This document shows, piece by piece, positions 27,537-35,302 of a stretch of DNA of 64,000 nucleotides (its first letter is position 1; each line of letters begins with the position of its first letter). The stretch is from the NCBI RefSeq assembly GCF_004803475.1, contig NZ_SRKY01000002.1, positions 1 to 64,000 of the forward strand, in the 5' to 3' direction. Below the pieces are notes generated by a model, which had not been told where the DNA came from, made no database searches, and saw only the letters and a program-made list of their open reading frames with translations. This stretch comes from Aliishimia ponticola (GTDB lineage: Bacteria > Pseudomonadota > Alphaproteobacteria > Rhodobacterales > Rhodobacteraceae). A program made the translations under genes and the position numbers.

Positions 27537-28209
27537 GAGGTCCATCGTCACGCTTGTAGTAACGGTAGGCCTGTCCGCCTGTTCGGCGGACAGTAGTGAT
27601 GGTGGGTTTTCGTTATTTGAACCGATAGAGCAGCAGGAAACGCCCGACGGTGCGCGCAAGAACCATGCGTTGCGCAGCGCGAAGATGGCGCGGGGCGAGA
27701 TCGCCATCGTGCCGCCGAATGGCTTCTGTCTCGACAAGCGCGTCCATAGCCGGGATTTCACCGTTCTTGCGCGCTGTGACAGCCTTGGCGGTCGGGGTGG
27801 TGCGCAGGATGCGGCGCTGGGCATGATCTCTGTCGCGGTTGCGCCTGCTGCTGACGACGATGTTGCGGCGCATGTGCTGACCGCGCTGGTCCAAGGGCAG
27901 GGCGAGATCGTGGAGATGCGGCAAGACGGCGATGTGGCGCTGGCTCATCTGCGCGGCGACGTGCCGGATGGCGCGGACCCGGCCCATTGGCGCGGCGTGA
28001 TCCGCATCGGCAGTCACATGATGTCCATGGCGGCCTATGCCCCGCCGGGCGGCGTGATTGCCGGGGCACAGGGGCAGCAGGTGCTGTCGTCGCTGGCGAT
28101 GCGGTCGCATGATGCCTCGCTGGCCTCTGATCTGGCGGGAAACACGGCCACCGGTGCACCTGAAACTCGAAAAGGGCTTGGCGGGTTGCTGCGTGGTTTA
28201 TTAGATTGA
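27517..28209 (+). CDS. putative lipoprotein of unknown function
   Basis: A 230-residue protein with a lipoprotein signal peptide (VTLVVTVGLSAC; lipobox LSAC with Cys at about 22). The mature protein contains NHALRSAKMARGEIAIVPPNGFCLDKRV, typical of a periplasmic family I know only as hypothetical proteins of Rhodobacteraceae, and a central Val/Ala-rich segment. The start ATG 27517 lies inside the end of ilvD (20-bp overlap, other frame). It is the first of three unknown genes read in the same direction (27517-29410). Confidence 0.75.
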   Translation: MSTWTCKRSIVTLVVTVGLSACSADSSDGGFSLFEPIEQQETPDGARKNHALRSAKMARGEIAIVPPNGFCLDKRVHSRDFTVLARCDSLGGRGGAQDAALGMISVAVAPAADDDVAAHVLTALVQGQGEIVEMRQDGDVALAHLRGDVPDGADPAHWRGVIRIGSHMMSMAAYAPPGGVIAGAQGQQVLSSLAMRSHDASLASDLAGNTATGAPETRKGLGGLLRGLLD

Positions 28210-28231
28210 AACCACTCGCCGTGATAAGGCG

Positions 28232-29035
28232 ATGAGCAGACCAGAATGGGCAACGACAGCGATGGGACAAGAAGGCGGCGGATTGCTCGACACGGTGTTT
28301 TTCCAGCGCACGATGCGGCGATGGGCCCGTGCAGCGCGGCAAGCGACCCGGACCGATCTTGATGTGTTGCGTCAGCAGCGGCAGCGCGCCCGTGCGCTTC
28401 GGGTGCATCTGGAAAGCCTGATCTACAAAGCGGAGGAGCGTCTGGCGCTTCCTGCTGTCGGCTCCAACAACTTTCCTCGCCCCTATAACGCGGATTGGGG
28501 ATGGCGCCCCGAACTCTGGCGCGGACCATTGCCAATTCCGGGGATCAGCTCGGTTCAGAACAAGGCGACCTTGGGCAAGGAAGTGACCATGTTCCACGAC
28601 TGCGCCTTTTCCGAGGTGACCCTGCGCCAGTTGCGCAACCTGCGCGAAGAAGACCTTGCGCCCTATGGCCTGCGGATGGACGTGTTCCGCTTTGACGGGT
28701 CTTACCTGTCGATGGTGATTGACCTGCCGGAAGAGGCGGTCGTCGGGCTGCGCAAAAGCCATCTTATCCGGCTCACCACCATTGTGGAGATGGAACAGCC
28801 GATCGAGATTTTCGCCCGTCTGAACATCAAGCACGGCCCGAATACCGAACAGGTCGTGCGCGAGCTGCCGCTGACCGACGCTCATGTCGAGGTGGAGTTC
28901 GACCTTGCCTATACCAACCTGAATGAACGGCGTGTCGAGAAAGCGTGGGTCGATCTGATTTTCGAGGGGCCGGAAATGAACCAGGTGATTTTGCGCGATG
29001 TGACATTTGCCCGGCGCCCCCGCGCGTCCATGTGA
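28232..29035 (+). CDS. conserved hypothetical protein (possibly DUF6478)
   Basis: A 267-residue soluble protein. Residues 25-72 are Arg-rich helices (a possible coiled coil, QATRTDLDVLRQQRQRARAL); the rest is beta-rich with WGWRPELWRGPLPIPGIS and conserved-looking strands ending VTFARRPRASM. I believe it matches a family of Rhodobacterales proteins named DUF6478, but cannot verify this here. It lies between the lipoprotein and a 120-residue unknown gene, with gaps of 22 and 12 bases, so they are probably one transcript. Biochemical function unknown. Confidence 0.75.
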   Translation: MSRPEWATTAMGQEGGGLLDTVFFQRTMRRWARAARQATRTDLDVLRQQRQRARALRVHLESLIYKAEERLALPAVGSNNFPRPYNADWGWRPELWRGPLPIPGISSVQNKATLGKEVTMFHDCAFSEVTLRQLRNLREEDLAPYGLRMDVFRFDGSYLSMVIDLPEEAVVGLRKSHLIRLTTIVEMEQPIEIFARLNIKHGPNTEQVVRELPLTDAHVEVEFDLAYTNLNERRVEKAWVDLIFEGPEMNQVILRDVTFARRPRASM

Positions 29036-29047
29036 GGAGAGCGACTG

Positions 29048-29410
29048 ATGAGCAATTTGCAGGTTGCGACCACGAAAATTCAGCAAGGCGTGTGGCGCGG
29101 TGTGCTGACCCATGCGACTGGCGTGCCGCAGATCGAGGTGCTGCATCTGGATAAGCCCGTGCCGCTCGTCACCGTCGAAGAGGTCGAGGATGGCTGGCTG
29201 GTACAGTTTCCCATCCCGGCGGATGCGATTGCCGACGGGGTGCAGACCTTTGTCGTCGTGGACAAGGTCGATGGGGAGCAGATCTGGGACTTTACCCTGA
29301 TCGCGGGCGAGGCGCTGGGCGACGATATTCGGGCCGAAATCGACCTGTTGCGCGCCGAGCTTGATATGCTCAAACGCGCGTTTCGCCGCCACTGTCTGGA
29401 AACCGCCTGA
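29048..29410 (+). CDS. hypothetical protein downstream of the DUF6478-like gene
   Basis: A 120-residue protein. The first 90 residues look beta-rich (VWRGVLTHATGVPQIEVLHL, DGWLVQFPIPADAIADG), and a C-terminal helix (RAEIDLLRAELDMLKRAFRR) has heptad spacing, so a short coiled coil and oligomerisation are likely. A GAGGAGAG ribosome site precedes ATG 29048. It follows the DUF6478-like gene by 12 bases. No family was recognised; the shared beta-plus-coil style with its neighbour suggests they work together. Confidence 0.75.
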   Translation: MSNLQVATTKIQQGVWRGVLTHATGVPQIEVLHLDKPVPLVTVEEVEDGWLVQFPIPADAIADGVQTFVVVDKVDGEQIWDFTLIAGEALGDDIRAEIDLLRAELDMLKRAFRRHCLETA

Positions 29411-29434
29411 CCCGACCCGCGCAAACGGCGTGGG

Positions 29435-30736
29435 TCACCCCTTGGGCCGGTTGTCCACGATCCGCACGGCCTTGCCTTCGGAACGTGCGACGCCGCCGAT
29501 CTCTCGTACCTCCACCTGCACGGAGATACCGACCGTCTGTTTGACCAGCGCGGCCAATTCCCGGCCTTTATGCGTGCTGTCGACGCTGGCATCGGCCACC
29601 TCGCATAGCACCTGCATCACATCCATCCGGTCTGGTTTGCTCAGTTCGATCTGGAAATGCGGTGCGAGGCCGGCCACCTGCATCAGGCATTCTTCGATCT
29701 GTGTCGGGAACACGTTGACGCCGCGCAGGATCATCATGTCGTCGCTGCGGCCTGTAACCTTTTCCATCCGCCGCATGGACCGTGCGGTGCCGGGCAGCAG
29801 CCGGGTCAGATCGCGCGTGCGGTAGCGGATGATCGGAAACGCTTCTTTCGCCAGCGATGTGAAGACCAGTTCGCCCAACTCGCCGTCGGGCAAGACAGCG
29901 CCTGTGTCCGGGTCGATGATTTCGGGATAGAAATAATCTTCCCAGATGTGCAGCCCGTCCTTGGTTTCCACGCATTCCATCGACACACCGGGGCCGACCA
30001 CTTCGGACAGGCCATAGATATCGACCGCGTGCATGTCGAAGGCTTGCTCGATCTCCTTGCGCATCGCGTTGGTCCACGGCTCTGCGCCGAAGATACCGAC
30101 CTCCAGCGAAGTATCGCGCGGGTCGATCCCCTCGCGCGCGAATTCATCCAGGATCGACAGCGCGTAGGATGGTGTGACGGTGATGCCCTTGGGCTTGAAG
30201 TCGTTGATCAGGCGGACCTGTCGCGGGGTCATCCCGCCAGAGATCGGCACGGTGCATAGCCCCAACGCGTCAGAGCCCAGATGGATGCCCAGCCCGCCGG
30301 TAAACAGGCCGTAGCCATAAGCGTTATGGAGCAGATCGCCCGAACGCAGACCCGCCGCGCGCAGACTGCGTGCCACGACGCTTCCCCACATTTCCAGATC
30401 ATTCTGCGTATAGCCAACGACCGTCGGCTGTCCGGTCGTCCCGGAAGAGGCATGAATCCGCGCCACCTGTTCGCGCGGAACGGCAAACATGCCGAAGGGG
30501 TAATTGTCGCGCAAATCCTGTTTCACCGTGAAAGGGAATTTCGCCAGATCGTCCAGCGAGGTCAGATCGTCCGGATGGACCCCGGCCGCGTCGAAGGAAG
30601 CTCGGTAATGCGGTACGTTTTCATAGGCATGCGCCAATGACCATTTCATCCGCTGCAGTTGCAGCCCGGCGATTTCGTCGCGCGAGGCGATTTCGATCGG
30701 GCCGAGGCTGTCTTTGGGCGGTGTGAGATCCTTCAT
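29435..30736 (-). CDS. paaK: phenylacetate--CoA ligase
   Basis: A 433-residue adenylate-forming enzyme of the PaaK type: the ATP-binding loop HASSGTTGQPTVVGYT (about 90-105), YGYGLFTGGLGIHLG, and the C-terminal domain after GRSDDMMILRGVNVFPTQIEE with the hinge and catalytic Lys region. It activates phenylacetate to phenylacetyl-CoA, the first step of aerobic phenylacetate degradation. ATG 30736 overlaps the paaI stop (ATGA). No other paa genes are present here; the paaABCDE oxygenase would have to be elsewhere. Confidence 0.95.
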   Translation of the reverse strand: MKDLTPPKDSLGPIEIASRDEIAGLQLQRMKWSLAHAYENVPHYRASFDAAGVHPDDLTSLDDLAKFPFTVKQDLRDNYPFGMFAVPREQVARIHASSGTTGQPTVVGYTQNDLEMWGSVVARSLRAAGLRSGDLLHNAYGYGLFTGGLGIHLGSDALGLCTVPISGGMTPRQVRLINDFKPKGITVTPSYALSILDEFAREGIDPRDTSLEVGIFGAEPWTNAMRKEIEQAFDMHAVDIYGLSEVVGPGVSMECVETKDGLHIWEDYFYPEIIDPDTGAVLPDGELGELVFTSLAKEAFPIIRYRTRDLTRLLPGTARSMRRMEKVTGRSDDMMILRGVNVFPTQIEECLMQVAGLAPHFQIELSKPDRMDVMQVLCEVADASVDSTHKGRELAALVKQTVGISVQVEVREIGGVARSEGKAVRIVDNRPKG

Positions 30737-31173
30737 GATTGTTCCTCCTCCTCAGGAAACGTCTGACCCTTTATCGTGCGGGACAAGCCGCGCATCAGGG
30801 CCACGGTGCGTCCGTCCTCTCCGCGAACCGTGACGTCATATGTGCCGGATCTGCCGGTCAGGGTGACTTCGACCGCCTCTGCCGTCAGGCGCTCTCCCGC
30901 GCGGCCGGGACTGACATAGGTGATCTGGTTTTGCTGCGCGACGGTCACCTTGTTGTAGGTGTTGCAGGCGAAAGCGAAGGCGCTGTCTGCAAGGGTGAAG
31001 ATGAAGCCCCCATGGGCAATCGCGTGACCATTGACCATGTCGGGGCGCACGATCATCGACAACGTGGCCCGGCCCGGTGCAATGGCTTCGATCTGCATCC
31101 CCAAGCCTTGGCTGGCCGGATCATTGCCCAGCATGGTGGCGGCTGACCGCTCTGCGCGCTCCTGTGGTGTCAT
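30733..31173 (-). CDS. paaI: hydroxyphenylacetyl-CoA thioesterase PaaI
   Basis: A 146-residue hotdog-fold thioesterase. NGHAIAHGGFIFTLADSAFAFACNTY carries the family motif (HGG...D) and VTVAQQNQITYVSPGRAGERLTAEA the following strands. PaaI hydrolyses ring-hydroxylated phenylacetyl-CoA esters that would otherwise trap CoA when the pathway stalls. GAGGAGGA lies 8-9 bases before the ATG. It is translationally coupled to paaK and divergent from DUF2794. Confidence 0.94.
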   Translation of the reverse strand: MTPQERAERSAATMLGNDPASQGLGMQIEAIAPGRATLSMIVRPDMVNGHAIAHGGFIFTLADSAFAFACNTYNKVTVAQQNQITYVSPGRAGERLTAEAVEVTLTGRSGTYDVTVRGEDGRTVALMRGLSRTIKGQTFPEEEEQS

Positions 31174-31297
31174 TGTGTTTCATTCCTCCTCGCCCCTGAT
31201 GATATTCGTAACGTATCGCCGCGATTCCGACAATCCCGTTCACGTGGGCCCGTTTTCAATGCTTGCCATGTCGGAAAATTGGCGCAAGTCTTGAGCT

Positions 31298-31642
31298 ATG
31301 AACATGCAAGTACCGACAGGCACCGGCGGGGAGTTTCAAAACCCGGTGGTTGCCTTTCACCGAACCGAGCTTGGGCCGATCCTGTCACTTTATGGCCGCA
31401 TGGTCGCGGCGGGCGAGTGGCGCGATTACGGGATTTCGTCCTTGAAGGACGTTGCGGTTTTTTCCGTGTTTCGCAGGACGGCGGAGACGCCGATCTACAG
31501 GATCGAGAAGCGACCGAAGCTGCGCGGCAAGCAGGGAATGTATGCGGTTGTTGGCATGGATGGCCGGATCTTGCGACGCGGGCACGACCTGAAATCGGTG
31601 TTGCGGGTGCTGGAGCGCAAGTTGATCCGGGCGGTGGAATGA
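31298..31642 (+). CDS. DUF2794 family protein
   Basis: A 114-residue cytoplasmic protein. The block FHRTELGPILSLYGRMVAAGEWRDYGI and the C-terminal KRPKLRGKQGMYAVVGMDGRILRRGHDLKSVLRVLE are typical of DUF2794, a small alphaproteobacterial family of unknown role. It is highly basic at the C-terminus. It stands alone, divergent from paaI across 124 bases, and converges on the NlpC/P60 gene. Confidence 0.9.
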   Translation: MNMQVPTGTGGEFQNPVVAFHRTELGPILSLYGRMVAAGEWRDYGISSLKDVAVFSVFRRTAETPIYRIEKRPKLRGKQGMYAVVGMDGRILRRGHDLKSVLRVLERKLIRAVE

Positions 31643-31685
31643 ACTTCGGGCGTTGAGCCTGGCCACCGCGTGCCATTGAGTATTT

Positions 31686-32549
31686 TCAGAACAATGAAGG
31701 TCGTGGGCGCGCGCAGCCGGTCATGTCGCCGAATTCTTTTTGGCTGATCCGTGCGATCGCCTGTGCGAGCGGCTCAATCGTCACGGACATGTGGTGGGCA
31801 TTGGCGTGGATGAGGCGGGTGCCGTCCAGCATCATCCCCACATGGCCCTTCCAGAAGACCAGATCGCCGCGGGCGAGGTTACCCTGGGGGATCTCTGCGA
31901 AAGCTGCGGCTTGTTGGTCGCTGTCGCCGGGGCAGGGGATGTCGCAGGCCAGAAGGGCAGCTTGGACGAGGCCAGAACAATCGATACCGAAGCTGGAATT
32001 TCCGCCCCAGAGGTAAGGTGTTCCGATCAGCCGTTCGGCGACGGCTGCCGGGTCCGTTTCCGGAGACGGCACGGGGGCAAGATGTTGGCTGGGTACAAAG
32101 CGGTTTGAGGACAGGGTGCCGGTGGACCATGTGATTTCGGACCACTGATCGCTTTGGCCTATGACCGTAACGCGGCTGCCGAAGGGGAGTGGGGTGACCC
32201 TGCCTTGGGTTTTGAGGCCACTGGTCGTTTTCGCGTAGGTCCGCGCGACGCAGATTCTGTGCGTGGGGGCGGGCAGCGCCGGGACGAATGCCGCCTCTTC
32301 GATCCAGCCGACATATTGGTCGCGCTTTGCCTGACCGAAGACCCAACCATCTTGTTTGTCGAGCGCGTGGAAGGTTTCGCCGCGCAACAGTTGGCGGTCC
32401 CGCGGCCCATTTGGCGTGCGGCAAAGGTCGGTGACGATGGCGCTGACGAGTTGCGGGGTGCCTGCGACATAGCTGGGCGCCTGGATGATGCCTTGCAGGG
32501 ACACATGCGCGACCCGGTCATTTGCGGGGGTGACGCGCGGGTCCGTCAT
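31686..32549 (-). CDS. NlpC/P60 family cysteine hydrolase with SH3b domains
   Basis: A 287-residue protein. Two SH3b-like modules (about 30-85 and 95-160) precede an NlpC/P60 catalytic domain with Cys191 in FGIDCSGLVQ, His236 in GHVGMML and His248. Such enzymes cut the D-Glu/meso-DAP peptide bond in peptidoglycan stem peptides. No signal peptide is visible, so it probably acts in the cytoplasm on recycled muropeptides rather than on the wall. ATG 32549 is taken because it overlaps the stop of the aminopeptidase gene (ATGA). An upstream open frame of 31 codons is Arg-rich and lies inside the aminopeptidase gene, so it was rejected. Confidence 0.9.
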   Translation of the reverse strand: MTDPRVTPANDRVAHVSLQGIIQAPSYVAGTPQLVSAIVTDLCRTPNGPRDRQLLRGETFHALDKQDGWVFGQAKRDQYVGWIEEAAFVPALPAPTHRICVARTYAKTTSGLKTQGRVTPLPFGSRVTVIGQSDQWSEITWSTGTLSSNRFVPSQHLAPVPSPETDPAAVAERLIGTPYLWGGNSSFGIDCSGLVQAALLACDIPCPGDSDQQAAAFAEIPQGNLARGDLVFWKGHVGMMLDGTRLIHANAHHMSVTIEPLAQAIARISQKEFGDMTGCARPRPSLF

Positions 32550-33931
32550 AGGTCCAGCATGTCTGGCAGCGCGTCGAGCAGCGCCCGCGCCCCCATGCCG
32601 ACGCCGCCTTTCGGGCGACCCGGTGCGGCGGTGGGGTTCCACCCGTAGATGTCGAAATGCATATAGGGCGCGTTGTCGACGAAGCGGCGCAGAAACAGCG
32701 CGGCAGTGATGGAGCCGGCAAAACCGCCAGAGGGTGCGTTGTCGAGATCCGCGATGCCCGGTTCGATCATTTTCTCGTACGGGGCGTGGAAGGGCATGCG
32801 CCAGACCGGATCGGCGGTTTTGCCGGCTGCGCGGCTCAGGCTTTCGGCATGTGTGTCCGAGTCCGTGTAGAAGGGGGCGAGGTCGGGGCCGACGGCGACG
32901 CGGGCCGCGCCGGTGAGCGTGGCCATGGAAACCACCAGATCGGGCGTGTCCTCATCCGCGAGGGCGAGGGCGTCGGCAAGGACCAGCCGTCCTTCGGCGT
33001 CGGTGTTATTGATCTCGACCGTCAGACCTTTGCGGGATGTCAGGATGTCGCCGGGGCGAAACGCATTACCCGCCACGGCGTTTTCGACAGCGGGGATCAG
33101 GACGCGCAGGCGCAATGGAAGCTGGAGCGCCATGATCATATGCGCAAGGCCCAGTACGGTCGCTGCGCCGCCCATGTCCTTTTTCATCAATCCCATCGAC
33201 GCGCCGGGCTTGAGGTTGAGTCCGCCAGTGTCGAAGCACACACCTTTGCCAACAAGCGTGAGTTGCGGGCCGCTTTCCCCCCAGCGCATGTCGATCAGCC
33301 GGGGGGCACGGTCGGCCGCGCGCCCGACGGTGTGGATCATGGGGAAGTTCTTGTCGAGCAGGGCCTCGCCTTCGGTGATTTCGATCTTGGCACTCATCTG
33401 GTCTGCGAGCGCCTTGGCCGCGTCGGCAAGGTCTGCGGGGCCCATATCTTCGGCCGGGGTGTTGATCAGGTCGCGGGTCAATGCCTCCCCCGTGGCGATG
33501 ACCTCCAGCCGGTGGGCGAGGGCCGGGTCTTGGGGCGCAAGCAGCCGGGCCTTGGGCGCAGGCGATGTCCGGTAGCGCGAAAAGCTGTAGCCCGCCAGAA
33601 GCCAGCCAAGATATTCTGCGGCGAGAGCATCCTCCGGCAGGTCGCTGACAAGGTCGAAGGTGGCGTCCGGTAAAGCCCGGCGCGCTGCGGCGAGGGGGAA
33701 GCGGGTGCGCGCCCGGTCCTGCGCAGAGCCAAGGCCGACCATCGCAAGGCCGCATGTGCCATCGGGCGCGGGGACGGTCAGAAGTTCGCCATGTCCAGCC
33801 TTGAAGGACTGTGTTTGCGCCCATGTGCGGGCTGTGTCCGGCAGCGCGGCGAGGGCATCATCCAGCTGATCCGAGGCGATCAGGTGCAGCGGAATTGCGG
33901 CGGGGTCCGGTTTGGAGAAGGTCAGGGGCAT
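32546..33931 (-). CDS. M17 leucyl aminopeptidase family protein
   Basis: A 461-residue enzyme with an N-terminal macro-like domain and the M17 catalytic domain: LVGKGVCFDTGG (227-238), which includes Lys229, MKKDMGGA and the signature NTDAEGRL (309-316) with metal-binding Asp and Glu. It is a manganese/zinc aminopeptidase that removes N-terminal residues from peptides in the cytoplasm. It is coupled by a 4-base overlap to the downstream NlpC/P60 gene. Together they suggest stepwise breakdown of murein-derived or general peptides. Confidence 0.95.
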   Translation of the reverse strand: MPLTFSKPDPAAIPLHLIASDQLDDALAALPDTARTWAQTQSFKAGHGELLTVPAPDGTCGLAMVGLGSAQDRARTRFPLAAARRALPDATFDLVSDLPEDALAAEYLGWLLAGYSFSRYRTSPAPKARLLAPQDPALAHRLEVIATGEALTRDLINTPAEDMGPADLADAAKALADQMSAKIEITEGEALLDKNFPMIHTVGRAADRAPRLIDMRWGESGPQLTLVGKGVCFDTGGLNLKPGASMGLMKKDMGGAATVLGLAHMIMALQLPLRLRVLIPAVENAVAGNAFRPGDILTSRKGLTVEINNTDAEGRLVLADALALADEDTPDLVVSMATLTGAARVAVGPDLAPFYTDSDTHAESLSRAAGKTADPVWRMPFHAPYEKMIEPGIADLDNAPSGGFAGSITAALFLRRFVDNAPYMHFDIYGWNPTAAPGRPKGGVGMGARALLDALPDMLDL

Positions 33932-34068
33932 CGGGCAACCTTTGATGAACAGGTGTTGCCCGAAACCTTAAAGCGATCGTGCAGGGAACGGAATCGAAAT
34001 ACGCGCACCCCGGTGCCGGTTGGCCGGGGGCGATATTCGGAAAGCCGTCAATCGGAAAGCCGCCGCGA

Positions 34069-34446
34069 TCAAACTTGGTCCTGCAAATCCCAGATCGCGG
34101 TCAGTGACCGTTCGCCCACACGCAAAAGACGCGCCAAGGTCGCCGCGATGGCAACGTCATCGTTCTGGTCGATCGTTTTGCGCACATCCGCCGCGACAAG
34201 TGCCACTTTCTGCATGCCGATCTGTTCTGCAATCGCCACGAGGGACCGCACGCCTTTGCGCAGCTCCGCAAGATCATTTTGACGGTACTGACGTTCCGCA
34301 TGGCTTAACCGCAGGGCCAACTCTTCCATGGCGCGGCGCACGACGTCTTCAGCGCCAAGCGCGCCAAGCTGCGTATACAATGCGCCCAGCTGATCGTGAT
34401 CGAGGCTGGCCGGTTCATCCTGTATGAGTTGTCTGATCGAAGTCAC
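34069..34446 (-). CDS. small helical protein, possibly degenerate HPt-like
   Basis: A 125-residue, almost wholly helical protein without membrane segments. The stretch LRKGVRSLVAIAEQIGMQKVALVAADVRK followed by QNDDVAIAATLARLLRVGERSL resembles the order of helices in histidine phosphotransfer domains, but the active His of HxLKG is missing. This resemblance is weak. It is not assigned to a family. The ATG lies 138 bases from the divergent carbonic anhydrase gene, so the two may share regulatory DNA. Confidence 0.72.
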   Translation of the reverse strand: MTSIRQLIQDEPASLDHDQLGALYTQLGALGAEDVVRRAMEELALRLSHAERQYRQNDLAELRKGVRSLVAIAEQIGMQKVALVAADVRKTIDQNDDVAIAATLARLLRVGERSLTAIWDLQDQV

Positions 34447-34532
34447 TTTTTCACCACTACACTATCGTTTCCCACCGATCGGAACATGCGCGAGAAGTGT
34501 TCTCAAATCGTTGCACCAGTTCGGACTTTTCA

Positions 34533-34565
34533 CTCGAATTCTGCTCAAAAGTTCTATAATTCGAG
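34533..34565 (+). promoter_or_regulatory. inverted repeat over the -10 box of the carbonic anhydrase gene
   Basis: CTCGAATT (34533-34540) and AATTCGAG (34558-34565) form a perfect 8-bp inverted repeat with 17 bases between the arms. A consensus -10 hexamer TATAAT (34555-34560) overlaps the right arm, 25 bases before the ATG at 34585. The arrangement suits a repressor site, though an RNA hairpin is also possible if transcription starts upstream. Confidence 0.55.
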
Positions 34566-34584
34566 CGGAACGAATGGAGTGGAC

Positions 34585-35235
34585 ATGCACAGATTAAAGC
34601 CCCTACCCGCCTATTTGCAGCAACGCTATCACGGTTGGAAAGCCACGACTTATGCCGAGAACAGCTCTTGGTATGAACGTCTGGCCACAGAGGGCCAACG
34701 CCCGCGCGCGATGGTGATTTCCTGCTGCGATAGCCGTGTTCATGTCACGTCCATATTTGGCGCCGACCAAGGTGAGTTCTTCATTCACCGCAATATCGCC
34801 AACCTCGTGCCGCCATTCGAACCCGATAGCGGCAACCACGGCACCTCTGCCGCGATCGAATATGCGGTGACGGTTCTGAAGGTTTCGCACCTGATCGTGC
34901 TGGGCCACAGCAAATGTGGCGGCGTGCAGGGTTGCATCGATATGTGCAAAGGTGACGCCCCCGATCTGCAGCGCAAAGACAGCTTTGTCGGGCGCTGGAT
35001 GGATATTCTTGCGCCGAAATTCCCGGAGGTGGAGGCGATCTCCGACCCCGATGAACAGGCCCAAGCCTTTGAAAAGCTGTCGGTTCTGGCGTCGATGGAA
35101 AATCTTGTGACCTTCCCCTTCGTGGCGGAGCGGGTCGAATCCGGTCAACTCAGCCTGCATGGGCTTTGGTTGAACATGGGCGCGGGCGAATTGGAGTTCT
35201 ACTCTCCGCCCGCTGACGAATTCCAGCCGGTCTGA
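34585..35235 (+). CDS. beta-class carbonic anhydrase
   Basis: A 216-residue beta-carbonic anhydrase. SCCDSRV carries the zinc-ligand Cys47 and the Asp49-Arg51 dyad, and GHSKCGGV carries His108 and Cys111. It hydrates CO2 to bicarbonate reversibly, supplying carboxylases such as acetyl-CoA carboxylase and helping pH control. GGAG precedes ATG 34585; the frame is open upstream but that part lies over the promoter. It has its own promoter with an overlapping inverted repeat, and it converges on the DUF4139 gene. Confidence 0.95.
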   Translation: MHRLKPLPAYLQQRYHGWKATTYAENSSWYERLATEGQRPRAMVISCCDSRVHVTSIFGADQGEFFIHRNIANLVPPFEPDSGNHGTSAAIEYAVTVLKVSHLIVLGHSKCGGVQGCIDMCKGDAPDLQRKDSFVGRWMDILAPKFPEVEAISDPDEQAQAFEKLSVLASMENLVTFPFVAERVESGQLSLHGLWLNMGAGELEFYSPPADEFQPV

Positions 35236-35242
35236 TGACCGA

Positions 35243-35276
35243 ACCGTGCCACGCGGCATTCAGCCTGTGGCACGGT
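35243..35276. terminator. hairpin between convergent genes
   Basis: ACCGTGCCAC (35243-35252) pairs perfectly with GTGGCACGGT (35267-35276), a 10-bp stem with a 14-base loop, located between the carbonic anhydrase stop and the DUF4139 stop. It has no T-run, so it may be a weak or factor-assisted terminator working on both strands. Confidence 0.55.
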
Positions 35277-35302
35277 CTGGCGCGATCTGGTGGCTCGCGC
35301 GA

